Assembly: GCA_039881145.1 (NCBI GenBank)
Contig: JAYKKI010000008.1
Span: 28,998,501-29,062,500 of the forward strand
Source of the DNA: Druceiella hillmani
Taxonomy: Eukaryota > Arthropoda > Insecta > Lepidoptera > Hepialidae
Reading direction: 5' to 3'
Length of the DNA stretch: 64,000 bases
The notes under the pieces were generated by a model. That model saw only the letters and a list, made by a program, of their open reading frames with translations, was not told where the DNA came from and made no database searches. The position numbers and the translations under genes are program-made. Shown in pieces: positions 12,171 to 23,850 of this stretch; the stretch's first letter is position 1, and each line of letters opens with the position of its first letter.

Positions 12171-14196
12171 TTGTATTTCTTTCTTTTATAAAAACGAAAA
12201 ATAAATCGTATAATTTTTGAAATCCTACCTTAATAGCAACTAAAATAATATTTTGAATGGATAAGTAAAATTTTATTTGGAACAAAATAATGGGATGTAT
12301 CTAACATAATGTATATAATGGGAATTCCACATCGAGAATTAATCATTTTTTTTGTTTCATAATTACGAATATGTTAATGACGAGGAGCAAGAGCATACAT
12401 CCAGTTGCATTAAAAGCTGCAAATGATGCAAACTAGGAAATAAAAAAAAATACAAAAAATAGAATTTTCTTTCTAAAGATCATCACTGTGGGTGAATTAG
12501 ATTTTTTATCCCCTTTTGCATACTGGATAAAAGTCAAACACTGGATAAAATACTGAATTTTTTGTAATTCTAAAAAAATGCTAAGTGGCACATTCTCTTT
12601 ATTTTCATAGCAATAACTCTCTTGTTTTTCATCGGTTTTTTAATCTATTGAGATTAAAATACAAATGACCTCAAAGAAAGCTTTTTTAATATATTTTCAA
12701 GAGTAATCTAAATATTTACTATTCTAATAATTCTTTGTCCTTTCGTCTAATGTTTTCCATTTTTGAATAAATTTCTCGTACTTTTTCATTAGATACAATA
12801 CAAACTTTAGCCGAATTTCCTAAAAATACACGTATTGTGGAAATATTGACTTGAATTTTGAGGTAATTTTACTATATATTCATCTGTTATGATCATTTTG
12901 ATAGTTTATATATAGCTATTATACAATTGATATAGGAAACCGGGGTTTATGAGTTTCTGAGAACAAAATAAAATGATTATATTCACTAAGTTGTTTTCGT
13001 GTCACGATCTCGAGATGCACTATTCCAACGTTAACGCAAAGGTTTAGTGTCCTGCACAGCACAGCCGCACTGAACGTAGTGTGGCATCATCAAAGCGATA
13101 CAGTGAATCCCGTATTCGACTATGAATGTTGAGCGAACAAGTATTATTTCACACAAAGAAAACTTTTCCTAACTTTTTTCACTAATTTTCTGTTTATGAT
13201 TATGAAACGTTTGAATGTAGGTATGATTCAGAAACTGTTGAAAATAAAATATAATTTATTATTGATAAGTTAAAATGTTTTCAATTATTTTGACTTATAT
13301 GTTCTAGGAAATGTGAAAAAAATTCTTGCTATAACAATTAACCGACAATCTGTATATATAAAAACATTTTTAGATGCCCTTACCACATTTCTTATTGATC
13401 GTGATGAAATTTGGCACAAAAACAGCATAGATTCAAATTTAGGTTAAGATCGTATATAAACAAAATTAGTTATATAATTACAAAATGAAAAAAAATTCCT
13501 AACATTTATTTAACAACAAATGTACAAATATGAGAGAAATCGTTCCAAGTTTTATTCATCACTTATGGGGAAAATAAAATTACCCTAAACTCTACTTTAA
13601 CATAAACGTTGATTATATTGGATGTATCTCTATATAACGTTATTTCGTTGTGATGAACAATTTTCTAGATAAGTGGTAGGTTTTGGTCTATCCAAAATCT
13701 CGTTAATTCATCAAGTGCAATATTTATTTTCCCTCCCGTGGCGTAGATGGATCCTCCATATAAACCAGATACGTAAATAAAGTCGTATAATAAAATTAGC
13801 CCTTTAGTAGTAAGATTGCGCTGTGTTTACACACAAACATTAGATTTTATTAAAAGAATTAATTAGTTTTAGTAGAAGTCAACTTGATGGTGCTGTATTA
13901 TAAAATTTATTGTGAATTCAGAAGTGAGATTCTGGGAAATTTATATACACTTTTTCATTATAATTTTTTTAATTTAACGTCATATATAAATCAATTAAAC
14001 AAAATCTTCGTCAAATATATATTCCAAAGTTAATGATATAAAATATTTGACGCAGATACTTTCATAGCAAAATTAAATTTAATAAGATTTTGCCAGAATT
14101 AATTAAATCAGTTTCACTTAATTTATTTTGCCTGATGCATTAAAGTAATATAATTGCATTAAGCAAATGAAGATAATTGATTGTAATCTAACAGTG
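12171..14196. other. A+T-rich stretch, no gene
   Basis: Mostly low complexity. At 12990-13140 a G+C-richer patch (CACAGCACAGCCGCACTG) is open for about 50 codons on the minus strand but resembles nothing I know. At 13370-13440 the phrase ATCGTGATGAAATTTGGCAC resembles the body of common lepidopteran repeats. Confidence 0.4.
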
Positions 14197-14412
14197 TTAT
14201 AAGGATTTTAAATTACGCTGAAAGTACTCCGTACCCTTCTTGTACTCAGCTACCCTGTCTGGGACGTCGAACTTCGAACTCGGAGTAGACGAGGTCATAG
14301 TCTCGTCTGCTCGGTAAATATATGCTCTAGACACTTGCACCAGATGTAACTTGCATTTAGTGGCTTCCTCTATATCTTGGGATTCTTGGGTTGAACGTTT
14401 ATTTGCAACGTA
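14197..14412 (-). CDS. Candidate coding exon, product unknown
   Basis: The minus strand is open for 71 codons between stops, and its right-hand half reads like real protein. From an ATG at 14298 it gives MTSSTPSSK, FDVPDRVAEYK and KGTEYFQ down to 14218. Codon use is far less A+T-biased than the surroundings. The ATG has A at -3. Just upstream on the minus strand TATTTACCGAGCAG (ending at 14306) could serve as a 3' splice site, and TTTCAGC is followed by GTAATT (14217-14212), a possible donor. If so, the exon is about 90 bp and contains an initiator Met. I do not recognise the protein. A transposon fragment or chance frame cannot be excluded; no neighbouring exon was found. Confidence 0.35.
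   Translation of the reverse strand, partial: YVANKRSTQESQDIEEATKCKLHLVQVSRAYIYRADETMTSSTPSSKFDVPDRVAEYKKGTEYFQRNLKSL
14281..14314. repeat. 13-bp inverted repeat within the exon-like segment
   Basis: CGGAGTAGACGAG at 14281-14293 pairs with CTCGTCTGCTCGG at 14302-14314 with two mismatches and an 8-nt loop. It spans the proposed ATG and the candidate splice acceptor, so a transcript could fold over the start. Confidence 0.7.
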
Positions 14413-17411
14413 TTAGAAATCCTACTATATTTGTATTTGCAAACAGCCAGACTATATTTTCATAGAAGAATTAATTGAAACTGTCTGAATGATAAATATG
14501 ATAAAATTTAAATTTTATATGACATTGGAGTATATGGTCTTTCATAAAGGGGTCTTACAAATAAAAAAAATATACGTATTTGATTTATTAGCATAAGTTA
14601 TTCCACGGTAGCAAAGGCTTTTAAATATATTACATTTAACCGTTTTAATATAAAATTCGTTCTTGATTCTCGTTTTGGATATATCGGCATAATAGATTTT
14701 GTTTTTGAAACGTTAAATGGTTCCCTACCTAATGAAAAGTTAATAATCTGTTACTGTTGTATTAACTACGTATGTATTTTATATTGACAGTCTAAATTCT
14801 TTCTTATAAATATTTTTCTTAGGAAATATATTTTTACTTTTTAATCTAATGGTTAATATGTTATGCCAAAATGTCCATAACGTAACAATTGATTAGATAC
14901 GATATAGATTTTATGTACGAGTCATTATTCATAGCATCTGAGAATTTAACAGATATTGTAACCTGAAGATAATAACTATTACGATTTTATTCGTGAATTA
15001 AGAGTGATTTGTTTGAATTAAATTAAAATGGAAATAGTAATATTTCAAAGATCTTTTATTGATTTATAAAATACTCCACCAGGAATATTGTTTTAAAGAT
15101 ATAATAAACTAAATAGCTTTTATAGCATAAAATTGCACTCGGTGCGAGTCAAAGCGTGCTTATACCGTCGGGTGGGTTGTAATTGAACAGGTCTTTGAAA
15201 ACGAAATTAAATTTTCCCTTTTAAACTTCATTTGCAATTAATTAGCAATATAAAATAATATGCATCCCCTCTACAGTAATTTTTTCATTAAACTATGCTT
15301 TACTAACTATTGGTTATTTAAACTATGGTTTTCGAAAATCTTACAAAATACACTAGGCACAAATATTTCGGTTAAGTTGCATCAATCATTTCAAAAGATA
15401 TAGACAACTACGGAGCCTGGTTCATGAGAGTTCCGAAATACATTTTGTAGGAGGTGTTAAACATCTATCTGTAAGTTTGAAAAATAATGTAATCTGTTGT
15501 CTATCTACACCCTAATTTATAGTATATTAACTAATAATAGAATTGAGTTTAGAACCGCATTTACAATAAGATTAGGCAGTAGTGAGTATAAGGTTTTTAC
15601 TTCCAATGACATTAACTTTCTATTATCAAACTTTAATTGCATTTAAGCGTTAATTTTGAACTGTTACGTCTAACCACGTAAAAGTTCAAAATTAGCGCTA
15701 AGCGCATAATATGTTGCATAGAGGCATTATTTAAGTTATTTAGTTAAAAATAGTAAATATATATACTCCATTGTAATATCATTATAATGGTCTGTTATAT
15801 AGAACCAGTCAATATGAAACGCTAAATTACTGCTCGGTCAGTATATTTTTCCACTAAACTGAAGATCATTTAGAAATTATTCGATTATTTAAACTTATGA
15901 AGGAAGTGTCAATAGTAAACCTAATGATAATTTATAGTGAAGTAAATTTTCATTAGCTTTATTATAAGTGCAAAGTTATTAATAAATAGAACCACGATGA
16001 CGCTCGTTTCCGCATAAACTCGTCTTAAAGTTTATTATATGGCAAAATTTTATGATCCTAATTAAATTATAAATTACCTTTTACTCGTAAAACTCACTTT
16101 TTTAAGTTTTGCAGTAAAATTTTATGAAAATATTGTGTGCGGCATTTGTATATTTGCCTTTCTTTTATTTTTACGTATTATTATCACAAAGATCCGAACA
16201 CATCGGTAATAAAAATTTTGTATTTATGGTTCTTGTTATTTTTCGGTTAATGGCTTTTTATTAGTTACGTATTCATGTTGTTTGTTTTATTTTTATAAAT
16301 AGCAAAGTTTACTTGCTGATTAAATAAAGAATTTTGAGATCATTTTATTTTGTCGGCCGTAAGAGCAGTGGCAGTGGCGTTTGTTTATCATTGTATTATT
16401 AAATTGCGAGGCTAAATCCTCAAGCCAACGGAGACACATAAAATAGAATAAGTATTTAGTGGATATCTGTAATATGATATGCCAACAAAACATAAATAGG
16501 ATGATGAGAGACAAAGTGATATTTTACACGAACTGATAAAAAATATAAACACGAGGGACAGAGGAAAAGGATTGGAAATAGTTAACAAAGGGCGTAACAA
16601 AAAATAGAGAAAACTGAAAAAGAAAGGATATTGAACCAAAATAAAAGTTAAGGCAAACCATAGACATATTATTTGACGAAGTCTTTATTAATGTATATTT
16701 TAGCTTATAATTTAATATTTATGTCATAATTTAATAGCATATAAGAATTCATTTAAGGATTATTCATATAAAAGTTGACACGTTTGGTTGTAAAAGCAGT
16801 TTAGTAAAGTTTATATGAAAAATTAGGTTATATGCTCTTAGGTTATATGACTTATAATGACACTTTATGTTTATAATGACTCTAATAAGCCATATAACAA
16901 TATGGCTTAGAATTTTTACACTCAATAAGCACGTTCAATACTATTAGAGTAGAAAAGTTAGTAACATACGGGTTTTAAAAACTTCAGTTACAACTTAATT
17001 AATTAGTAACATATATGTTGCGGAAATATAATAAGTTATTGAATCGTCATATTGGCGTAATGTGCATGATACACTAACACTCAAATAATAATTTCATTGA
17101 ATGGCAGCAGCTGAAGAAAAATGGATGTAGCATTGCATTTAATGAAATTCGAGTATTTATAGCACTATGCTACAGCACCCATTTGAAAATGAATTAAACG
17201 AATTTTAGGTTAAATTTAAAAACATTTTAAATTTAAATTTGTAAATTTAAACCTTCATAGCAATAATATATGATAAAAATCTAACTATTTACATTTTGAC
17301 GAAAGTTATAACATTAAGCTTTTGAAATAAGGTCTTTCAAACATTTTCATCATGTTTAAAAAAAATTAAAGATGCTGAAATATTTTACAAGTCTAAATTC
17401 TACTCTTAGTA
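14413..17411. other. A+T-rich stretch without gene
   Basis: About 3 kb with only short chance frames (the largest are minus strand at 16320-16639). No terminal repeats, transposase or reverse-transcriptase motifs were seen. Confidence 0.45.
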
Positions 17412-17820
17412 AAGCAAAGAATCTGTTGCCAATCAGAAACAGAATTAGAAAAAAATATAGAATTCGTTGTCAATTAGCAATATTAGTAGAAAAAGTATAG
17501 ACTCTGCTGTCAACAGTAGTCAAATTATGAACAAGAGTAGAAAAAACACAAAATCTGTTGCTAATTAGCAACAGTAGTCGAATTATGAATAAGAGAGGTA
17601 AAAGCACAGAATCTGTCGCCAATTAAAAACAATAGTCGAATGATGAACAGCAGAGAAAATCTGCTGCCAATTAGCAAAGGTAGTTGAATTATGAGCAAGA
17701 GTAGAAAAAACACAGAATCTGTTGCTAATTAACAAGAGTAGAAAAACCACAGAAACTGCTGCCAATTAGCAAGAGCAGTCGAATTATGAACAAGAGTAGA
17801 AAAAGCATAGAATCTGCCGA
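17412..17820. repeat. Minisatellite, about nine degenerate copies of a unit up to about 58 bp
   Basis: The phrase AATCTGTTGCCAATTAGCAA recurs, with variants, at about 17420, 17461, 17500, 17551, 17609, 17658, 17716, 17754 and 17810. Full units add CAGTAGTCGAATTATGAA and CAAGAGTAGAAAAA and CACAG, giving a period near 58 bp; several units are shortened to about 38-40 bp by loss of the middle block. The minus-strand frame at 17583-17765 is simply the translation of this array. Confidence 0.85.
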
Positions 17821-18190
17821 CTATCGTTTAAAATGGTAACTGTTACGTATTCCGATATTTTTTTACAAATTATTTCACATTTAGTCAGTTTTTAGTTTTA
17901 GTGTTTAGTTTCAGCTAAGAATTTGTCAGTTCCGGAGAAATGTTGAGCTACTAAAACAGTTGTAATCTTCATGTTAAAAATATTCTGGGAACTGCATTTT
18001 TAGAAATATAACTGACAAGATGCACCCAAGTTTTATACATACTTTATTCAAAATTGCTTTCTAAAACTGAATCATTTCAGTATAGCCTTTTAATGTAAGT
18101 TTTTCTTGTTGTGCTTCATTCTAATAGAAAGAAAACTCAAAAACAAATGTATGAAATTTATTGGTTAGTGAAAATGAATGATAAAAATAT
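17821..18190. other. A+T-rich spacer
   Basis: Nothing recognisable between the minisatellite and the hairpin at 18191. Confidence 0.4.
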
Positions 18191-18223
18191 GTTTATGTCA
18201 ACGTCTAACACGTTGACATAAAC
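18191..18223. repeat. Perfect 14-bp inverted repeat, 5-nt loop
   Basis: GTTTATGTCAACGT (18191-18204) and ACGTTGACATAAAC (18210-18223) pair perfectly around CTAAC. The stem is not simple A+T sequence, so chance is unlikely. Confidence 0.85.
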
Positions 18224-18726
18224 AACACTAACTTAGCTAATGAAAAATATATTTGACACAACGTATTTTACTTTTAATTTTAAATTATCAAGTATTACTA
18301 GTGATGTGTTCTTTAGATGGATTCTTGTTGGCACAGGAGACGAATTTATTTTGTCTTCGTAGATTCAGTTCAATTCAATTCAAACACGTAGTAGCAACAT
18401 CGCAAATCTATTGTGCGTATGTTCCTAAGGTGACCTATCAATAATAATTTTAGAAGCACGTCCTATTTGAATACGAAATTAAGTTTTGTTCAGAGTTATT
18501 TAAAATATTATTAAACTTCAAATATATTATACGATTAACGTAAAACACATGCTTCTTGTGTACAAATGTGACGTGTTAATGAATATCGTGAAACTAATTA
18601 CAAAGAGCAAATATATTTTTTTCCATATCTAATTTTGATTTAACAAATCAATTAAATAAAAATGTAAAACGACCAATATTGGCAAATTTCAGAACTTAAT
18701 TCTCAACCTGACATGCAAAAACTTAA

Positions 18727-18760
18727 AAAGCAATGCACAAATATCTTCGTGCATTGCTTT
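18727..18760. repeat. Perfect 12-bp inverted repeat, 10-nt loop
   Basis: AAAGCAATGCAC (18727-18738) pairs with GTGCATTGCTTT (18749-18760). It sits about 500 bp from the hairpin at 18191. Confidence 0.8.
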
Positions 18761-18837
18761 CATGATTTTGAATTACATCTTTCTAATCTTTCAAATATAT
18801 AACATAGTCCTCATACAATCCGAGAATTTTATTAAAA

Positions 18838-19014
18838 TGCTATCTTCTCTAATGCGTTAACCCAACATAGCCTTAATTCGGGGGTAGTGGCATATAGCAT
18901 GAATGCGCATGGAGTGTATGCACATAGCGGGCGGAGTGCGGGGCGGGCGGGAGCGATCGATACCGGTACGGATCGCACGCCCTCTACCGCCAGACCAATA
19001 TTTGCGTTATGCAC
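18838..19014. other. CpG-rich patch with GC-box-like sequence
   Basis: About 180 bp of composition unlike the surroundings, with GCGGGCGGAGTGCGGGGCGG and GATCGATACCGGTACGGATC (the latter partly palindromic). The minus strand is open for 60 codons from an ATG at 19014, but the translation has no recognisable domain. It may be a promoter-like island, an insertion or a fragment of a gene or repeat from elsewhere. I favour a foreign or ancient repeat fragment because no open frame or splice signal extends from it. Confidence 0.35.
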
Positions 19015-19751
19015 ATAGTCACTATGTTTACAAATTTAACGGTTAATATAGAGATTTGTTACCATGGTGATTCGGTTTTCATTTTTAAAAAGGTCCTTGG
19101 AAAAAAAAAGAAGCTTAAAGAGCTTCTTGGCTATATGATTACTTATATATTTTTGATGTAAATATTCCGAGTTCTGCTTTCGAAACAGTTTCGAAACAGT
19201 CACGTTTACGCCGTTGATTATGTTGATATGAGGTTTGTATATAAGGCGGAAAGATGAAATATAAATATATGTTAAGGTATAATTATTGTGTTTGCGCACA
19301 TGTTTCGAAATTTTCCATTACATTCTGATTAACGATTTATTGTGAGTTCGACCCATCATTTTACAATCAGGACATTCATACCATTTATGAAAGTTTGAAA
19401 GTAAGATGCTACTTGTTCAGTCTTATTTTTACGTATTCATGATAGTATATTGTTTTAAACTGTATTTAGATGAACTAAAAATAAAAAATATAAAAATACA
19501 GTCGCCGTGGCAACAAAATATAACAGGTATTTTTACTTTTAATTTTTAAGCTCACTTGTTAATCTAACCACTCAATCAACTATATACGAAGGCTGTAGGT
19601 AAATCTATTTTTATTACAATTCTTTTGTATTTTAATATATTTAAAAATTTTAAACCTTTAGGTTTATTTAGAGTAATTTATTAAATCAAAGTTATTTATG
19701 GATGTCGTGTATTACATGCATAAATAACATTGATTAGTAATATCTTTAGAA

Positions 19752-19959
19752 AACCTGCCAAGCACGAGCGGAACTCGCACTACGAAAATTCCGTACACAT
19801 TTACGCATTTATAAATATTTAATGGTATTTCTAATTATTTACAAAATTTAAAATTTTAAGACCTAAAATATATTGTCTACTATATCTCTATACTATATCG
19901 CATATTTAAAAAAATATTTTTTTATGTCATATAACTACAAAAAACGATTTAGGATTTTC
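19752..19959 (+). mobile_element. GTTCCGTAC-type repeat head (copy C)
   Basis: CCTGCCAAGCACGAGCGGAA, CTCGCACTACGAAAATTCCG and TACACATTTACGCATTTATA form a well-preserved family head. About 200 bp later the sequence switches to an oppositely oriented member of a related subfamily. Confidence 0.75.
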
Positions 19960-20232
19960 GAGTTTCTTGTACTGTGTGTAGTTCACTGGGAATTACACTA
20001 TAGGTTTTGATTTATTTGCGAGTGTCAAAATATGTGGCATAAATGGCCATATTTTTAGTGTTTTTCTTGATTGCGTTGATTTAGAAGCTTAATTACAGTT
20101 CCAAGAGACCGTATTACCGATTTACAGCTCCAAAAAACCGTAGACCTAAGTATTTCATATTAATTTCTATTTTACCTTCACGCGTTCCTGATAAAAAGCG
20201 CTTGACAGCTCAGTTTCAGAACAACATAAAAA
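19960..20232 (-). mobile_element. Lepidopteran GTTCCGTAC-related repeat, minus orientation
   Basis: On the minus strand it reads CTGTCAAGCGC, TTTTTATCAGGAACGCGTGA, ATGAAATACTTAGGTCTACG, GGAGCTGTAA, TTCTAAATCAACGCAATCAA, GGCCATTTATGCCACATATT and ATCAAAACCTATAG. This is the internal order of a well-known lepidopteran repeat. The proximal end, which would carry GGGTTCCGTACC, is not preserved here. Confidence 0.75.
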
Positions 20233-20627
20233 GCATGTTTATGTCAGTAAAACCATACAAACATTGCAGGACTGAGTTAAAGTTTCAAAATATAATCATT
20301 AAAAATAATATTAATATAATAAATTAATTATTAAATTTCAATTATAATTATTATATCGTTATTTGAGAAAACTTCTTTAGATGATGTTTTACTTATAAAT
20401 TATTGGCATAAAGTAAAATTTACATTTTAATTGATATAACTTAATTTTCAGTTTCTGGCGCGATTGGCAAAAAAAATTAAGAAAATAATGCAGGTATATA
20501 ATTTCCGAATATAGAAAATAAGTATCATTATACGTAATTAAAATATGCAGTTAATTTTCATTCATTTTGGATAAAACCAATGTCTTATTCTTTTATTTCG
20601 ATAATTATTTTTACTTATTTTTGGGTT

Positions 20628-20780
20628 CCGTGCCTCAAAAACAAGGAAAAAAAGAAGATGAATAATGAAATGATCCTAATAATTTCGTTGTTCGTATGTC
20701 GGTCTGCCAAGCTCTTTTTATCAGGAACGCGTAAAGGGAAAATAGCATTTTGTATTTTCTTTCAATCGTGTATTTAAAGT
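20628..20780 (+). mobile_element. Same repeat subfamily, plus orientation
   Basis: Begins TTTTTGGGTTCCGTGCCTCA, followed by AAAACAAGGAAAAA, ATGATCCTAATAATTTCG, GTATGTCGGTCTGCCAAG and TCTTTTTATCAGGAACGCG. The last block is an inverted match to 20173-20210. The two copies therefore face each other around about 400 bp of A+T-rich DNA. Confidence 0.7.
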
Positions 20781-23775
20781 TTATTATAAAAATCGACAGT
20801 TATTTATACATCTTTCAACACGTTTGATGTATTAAAAAATGTATTTTTAATGTTTTATATTTGTACACACATATGCTTAATATATTTCTTTTGTCCGTGG
20901 GTTGTGTCGCCTTGGCTCTGCGCCAAAAATTGTTTTAAAATAAGAAAATTGTCTATAAAATGACATAAAAACCTTTTTCTCTTGAAACAATCTAACTCAA
21001 TACCTATAATACTTGCCAATTTATAAAAACAAAATAGGAAGCAGGAAGTATTTCCTCAAATCACATAGTAAATATTCGCTTGTTTCTATATTCAATGCTA
21101 TGATATATATGTAAAGGTATTGTTACTTACAATTTTTCGAAAATGTTTACTGGTAAATTAAATATGATTTGAGACTATCTATGTATTTAACACATTATAT
21201 TCTGAAAAGATCATTTTGGCTCACCTCAAGGATTAATCTTTATTTTTCTATTCAAAATGTATATCCTACTCAGAGATACCTAAATTTCTATAAATTAATT
21301 ATAATTTATCTGGTGGCTTTATTTACTACCATAAACAAAAAAAACTTGCTTTGGAATTTACGGATTGGAATTTAGATGAAATTTACGGATGGAATTATAC
21401 GAAATGTGTCGAGTTTGTATTATAATTATCGCAATTTTGAACTTTGTTATTGTGAATTTGTTTAGTATAATAATCGTGCTTATTATCTAAAAAAAACCTG
21501 AGATCTTTTAAATTATTTAAAAGGGGAAATGAAATGAAATATATTGAACTACTTTGAGACAATGATATATATTTAAATATTAAAAACATAAATTTTCTAT
21601 GAACCGTTTTTCATAAATCTTTAAAGTAATATAGTCAAACTGCGAGACATAACAACTCATTTTCCGAGCCTCTAAAGTTAGGTATCAAATCAGGAAAAAT
21701 TATTGTAGAAAAGAAAGAAAATAAACACACTCATTTGTAAACTCGACGGTGCTCAGAAAAATGAAACAATTTCCCAGGTCTAAACAAAGGCCAGCATAGA
21801 AGTGGCTTTTTAACTTCTTTTTATTCATATCCATCCAGTATTGTGAAAAAGTCCCAACCTTTGTGAACTGATGTGTCGGTCTGCGCGGTTTTTGTTCTTT
21901 GTGTAGAGTATATTTGTTTTTAATTAGCCATTATCTAGGTCATGACTCGCACGGAATTAGAGATTTAGTACAAATTAAATTTATAGAGCCTTTCTCCGTG
22001 AAGCTGAAATATTTATTTTACTTTAATTCAGACTTTGTATTGGTTGAAGGAAAGCCAAACTTACGGACTAATGTGGTTACAGATTAACATATTTTCTGAA
22101 AATAACCCTAGGGTTATTGACATTAACAATCTGTGGACTGTTGACCTTAACCTTGTCTGCTCGTTTATTTATTCTAGCATAAAATTACATTTTTGCCACA
22201 TGTTGTTTTTTAGCTTCTTATTTTCTTATTTTTTTCTTTTCCATGATAAGCTTATTGAAATGATATGAAAATTGCGATGCGGCACGAAGAAGCGTTCATT
22301 AATTTTTCAAACGAGGACTAATATCAGTCGTAATGCGTACTTTTTTACCTACTAAATTCACCACAGGCTTTTCATATTTTACAAATAATTTAACAAGAAC
22401 TGATAATTTCATACGTTTATATGATTAATTTATTTTTCTGTGTGATATATTATTAAAGGTAGGCAGTAAATCATGATTCAGGTACATATGCTGTAGTGGT
22501 CGCTGGTTGACGATTATGACTTAGAGGTTAGAAGATCATGTTGTTTAACTTCTAAGTGAATGATGTCCAATTCAATAATAACTCTAATATTAAAATAAGT
22601 AAAGTTAAAATGTAAATAAGATGGCATTAAATAAATTTGTAATTAAGGAGAAATGTTAAGCAACAAAGATTTAATTATATGGTAACTTATAAGTCAGGCT
22701 GCGACCGTCATTTTTTTCAATCATATGATTTTTTTAATATATCGATAGTTAATAGCCATGTGGAAAACTTGCAAGATGTATTTTGGGCCTAATTGTTAAC
22801 ACGAACTTTTGAAGAGGAAAGATTTAATTTTGCTCATATTTAATATACTTAAGAAAGACGCACTGACTAATACAAATGCTAATTTATTTACCTAAAAAAA
22901 TACTAGTTTTGTCGAATCAGCTGCTGCTAGCCGAAGAACTTGCAACATAAGCAGGTCTGTATCATGTTAACTTTAATTAACATGAGCTATTGTCACATAG
23001 GTAAAAGTTATATTGAAAGAAATACTTTCATTTAAATAATAAATGGCCTTAATACATTAAATTATATGCTTAAAATGTAACTTTCGTTAAATTCTGCTTA
23101 TTAAGTTTTTAATGAATTTTCGTAGAAATTTAAACATATTTATATGTGATTTTGCTTGTCTGAAATTTTTCTGAGAAAGTTCTAATACCTTGAGTATATG
23201 CTCATAATTATTTTATAAACCCATAACGTCCATATCTTCTAAGGTTCCACATCTTTAACCTTTTTCAAAGAATATATTTTTGGAATCAAGTACCCATTCA
23301 CTTGATGATAACACTTCTTCGATATTCACTGAGCACTTCGTGTTACGTAAACGTCAGTAGATACTAACCTTCATGAAAATTCATGACAATGGAACGCTAT
23401 CTCACGTAATGTATCCTAAAATATTAAATAAGAAAAATCGAGTAATAATACTTGGTCACATGTTAGCGCGGATAGAATATAAGAGCAACTTAAATTGGAA
23501 CGTTATGCTGAACGGTTGTATAGCTAAAAAAGTAGCTTTATTTTCCATTTTCTCATTTTCATACATCACTTGTTTCACTTATTCGTAACTTTCGTAAATT
23601 AATGTCTAACCAAGAATTCATAAATTATATATATTCGATATTATTAAAATAAAATTGACGGCAGATGTTATTAGATTATATTTATGAATTGTTCACTCGA
23701 GTGGACTAAGGCGCCTCGAAAAGAATCTTATTTAGTGAAATGATTAGAAGGCTATATAAAAAGCATAGCTCTAAT
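20781..23775. other. A+T-rich stretch, no gene
   Basis: About 3 kb with chance frames only (21169-21375, 21899-22087 and 22035-22268 plus; 21395-21589 minus). No domain, repeat family or strong hairpin recognised. Confidence 0.45.
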
Positions 23776-23850
23776 TTGAAGTGACACGAGTAGCTGTCGT
23801 CACGTTTTTTGAAATATATTAAGCAATGACAGCTACTCGTGTCATATCAA
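23776..23850. repeat. Long hairpin, 23-bp arms
   Basis: Arm 23776-23798 (with GACACGAGTAGCTGTC) pairs with 23828-23850 (GACAGCTACTCGTGTC) at 21 of 23 positions around a 29-nt loop. Weaker pairing continues outward for about 15 bp (TAGCTCTAATTT against GCAGTGCTA). The outward decay resembles terminal inverted repeats of a short foldback element or a microRNA-type stem. Confidence 0.8.

Noticed and set aside
12990..13140. Minus-strand open stretch with HYVQCGCAVQDTKP
   Set aside because: No start, no splice signal and no recognised motif; length is compatible with chance.
17583..17765. Minus-strand 60-codon frame starting with a hydrophobic segment
   Set aside because: It is the translation of minisatellite units; repeated residues follow the 58-bp period.
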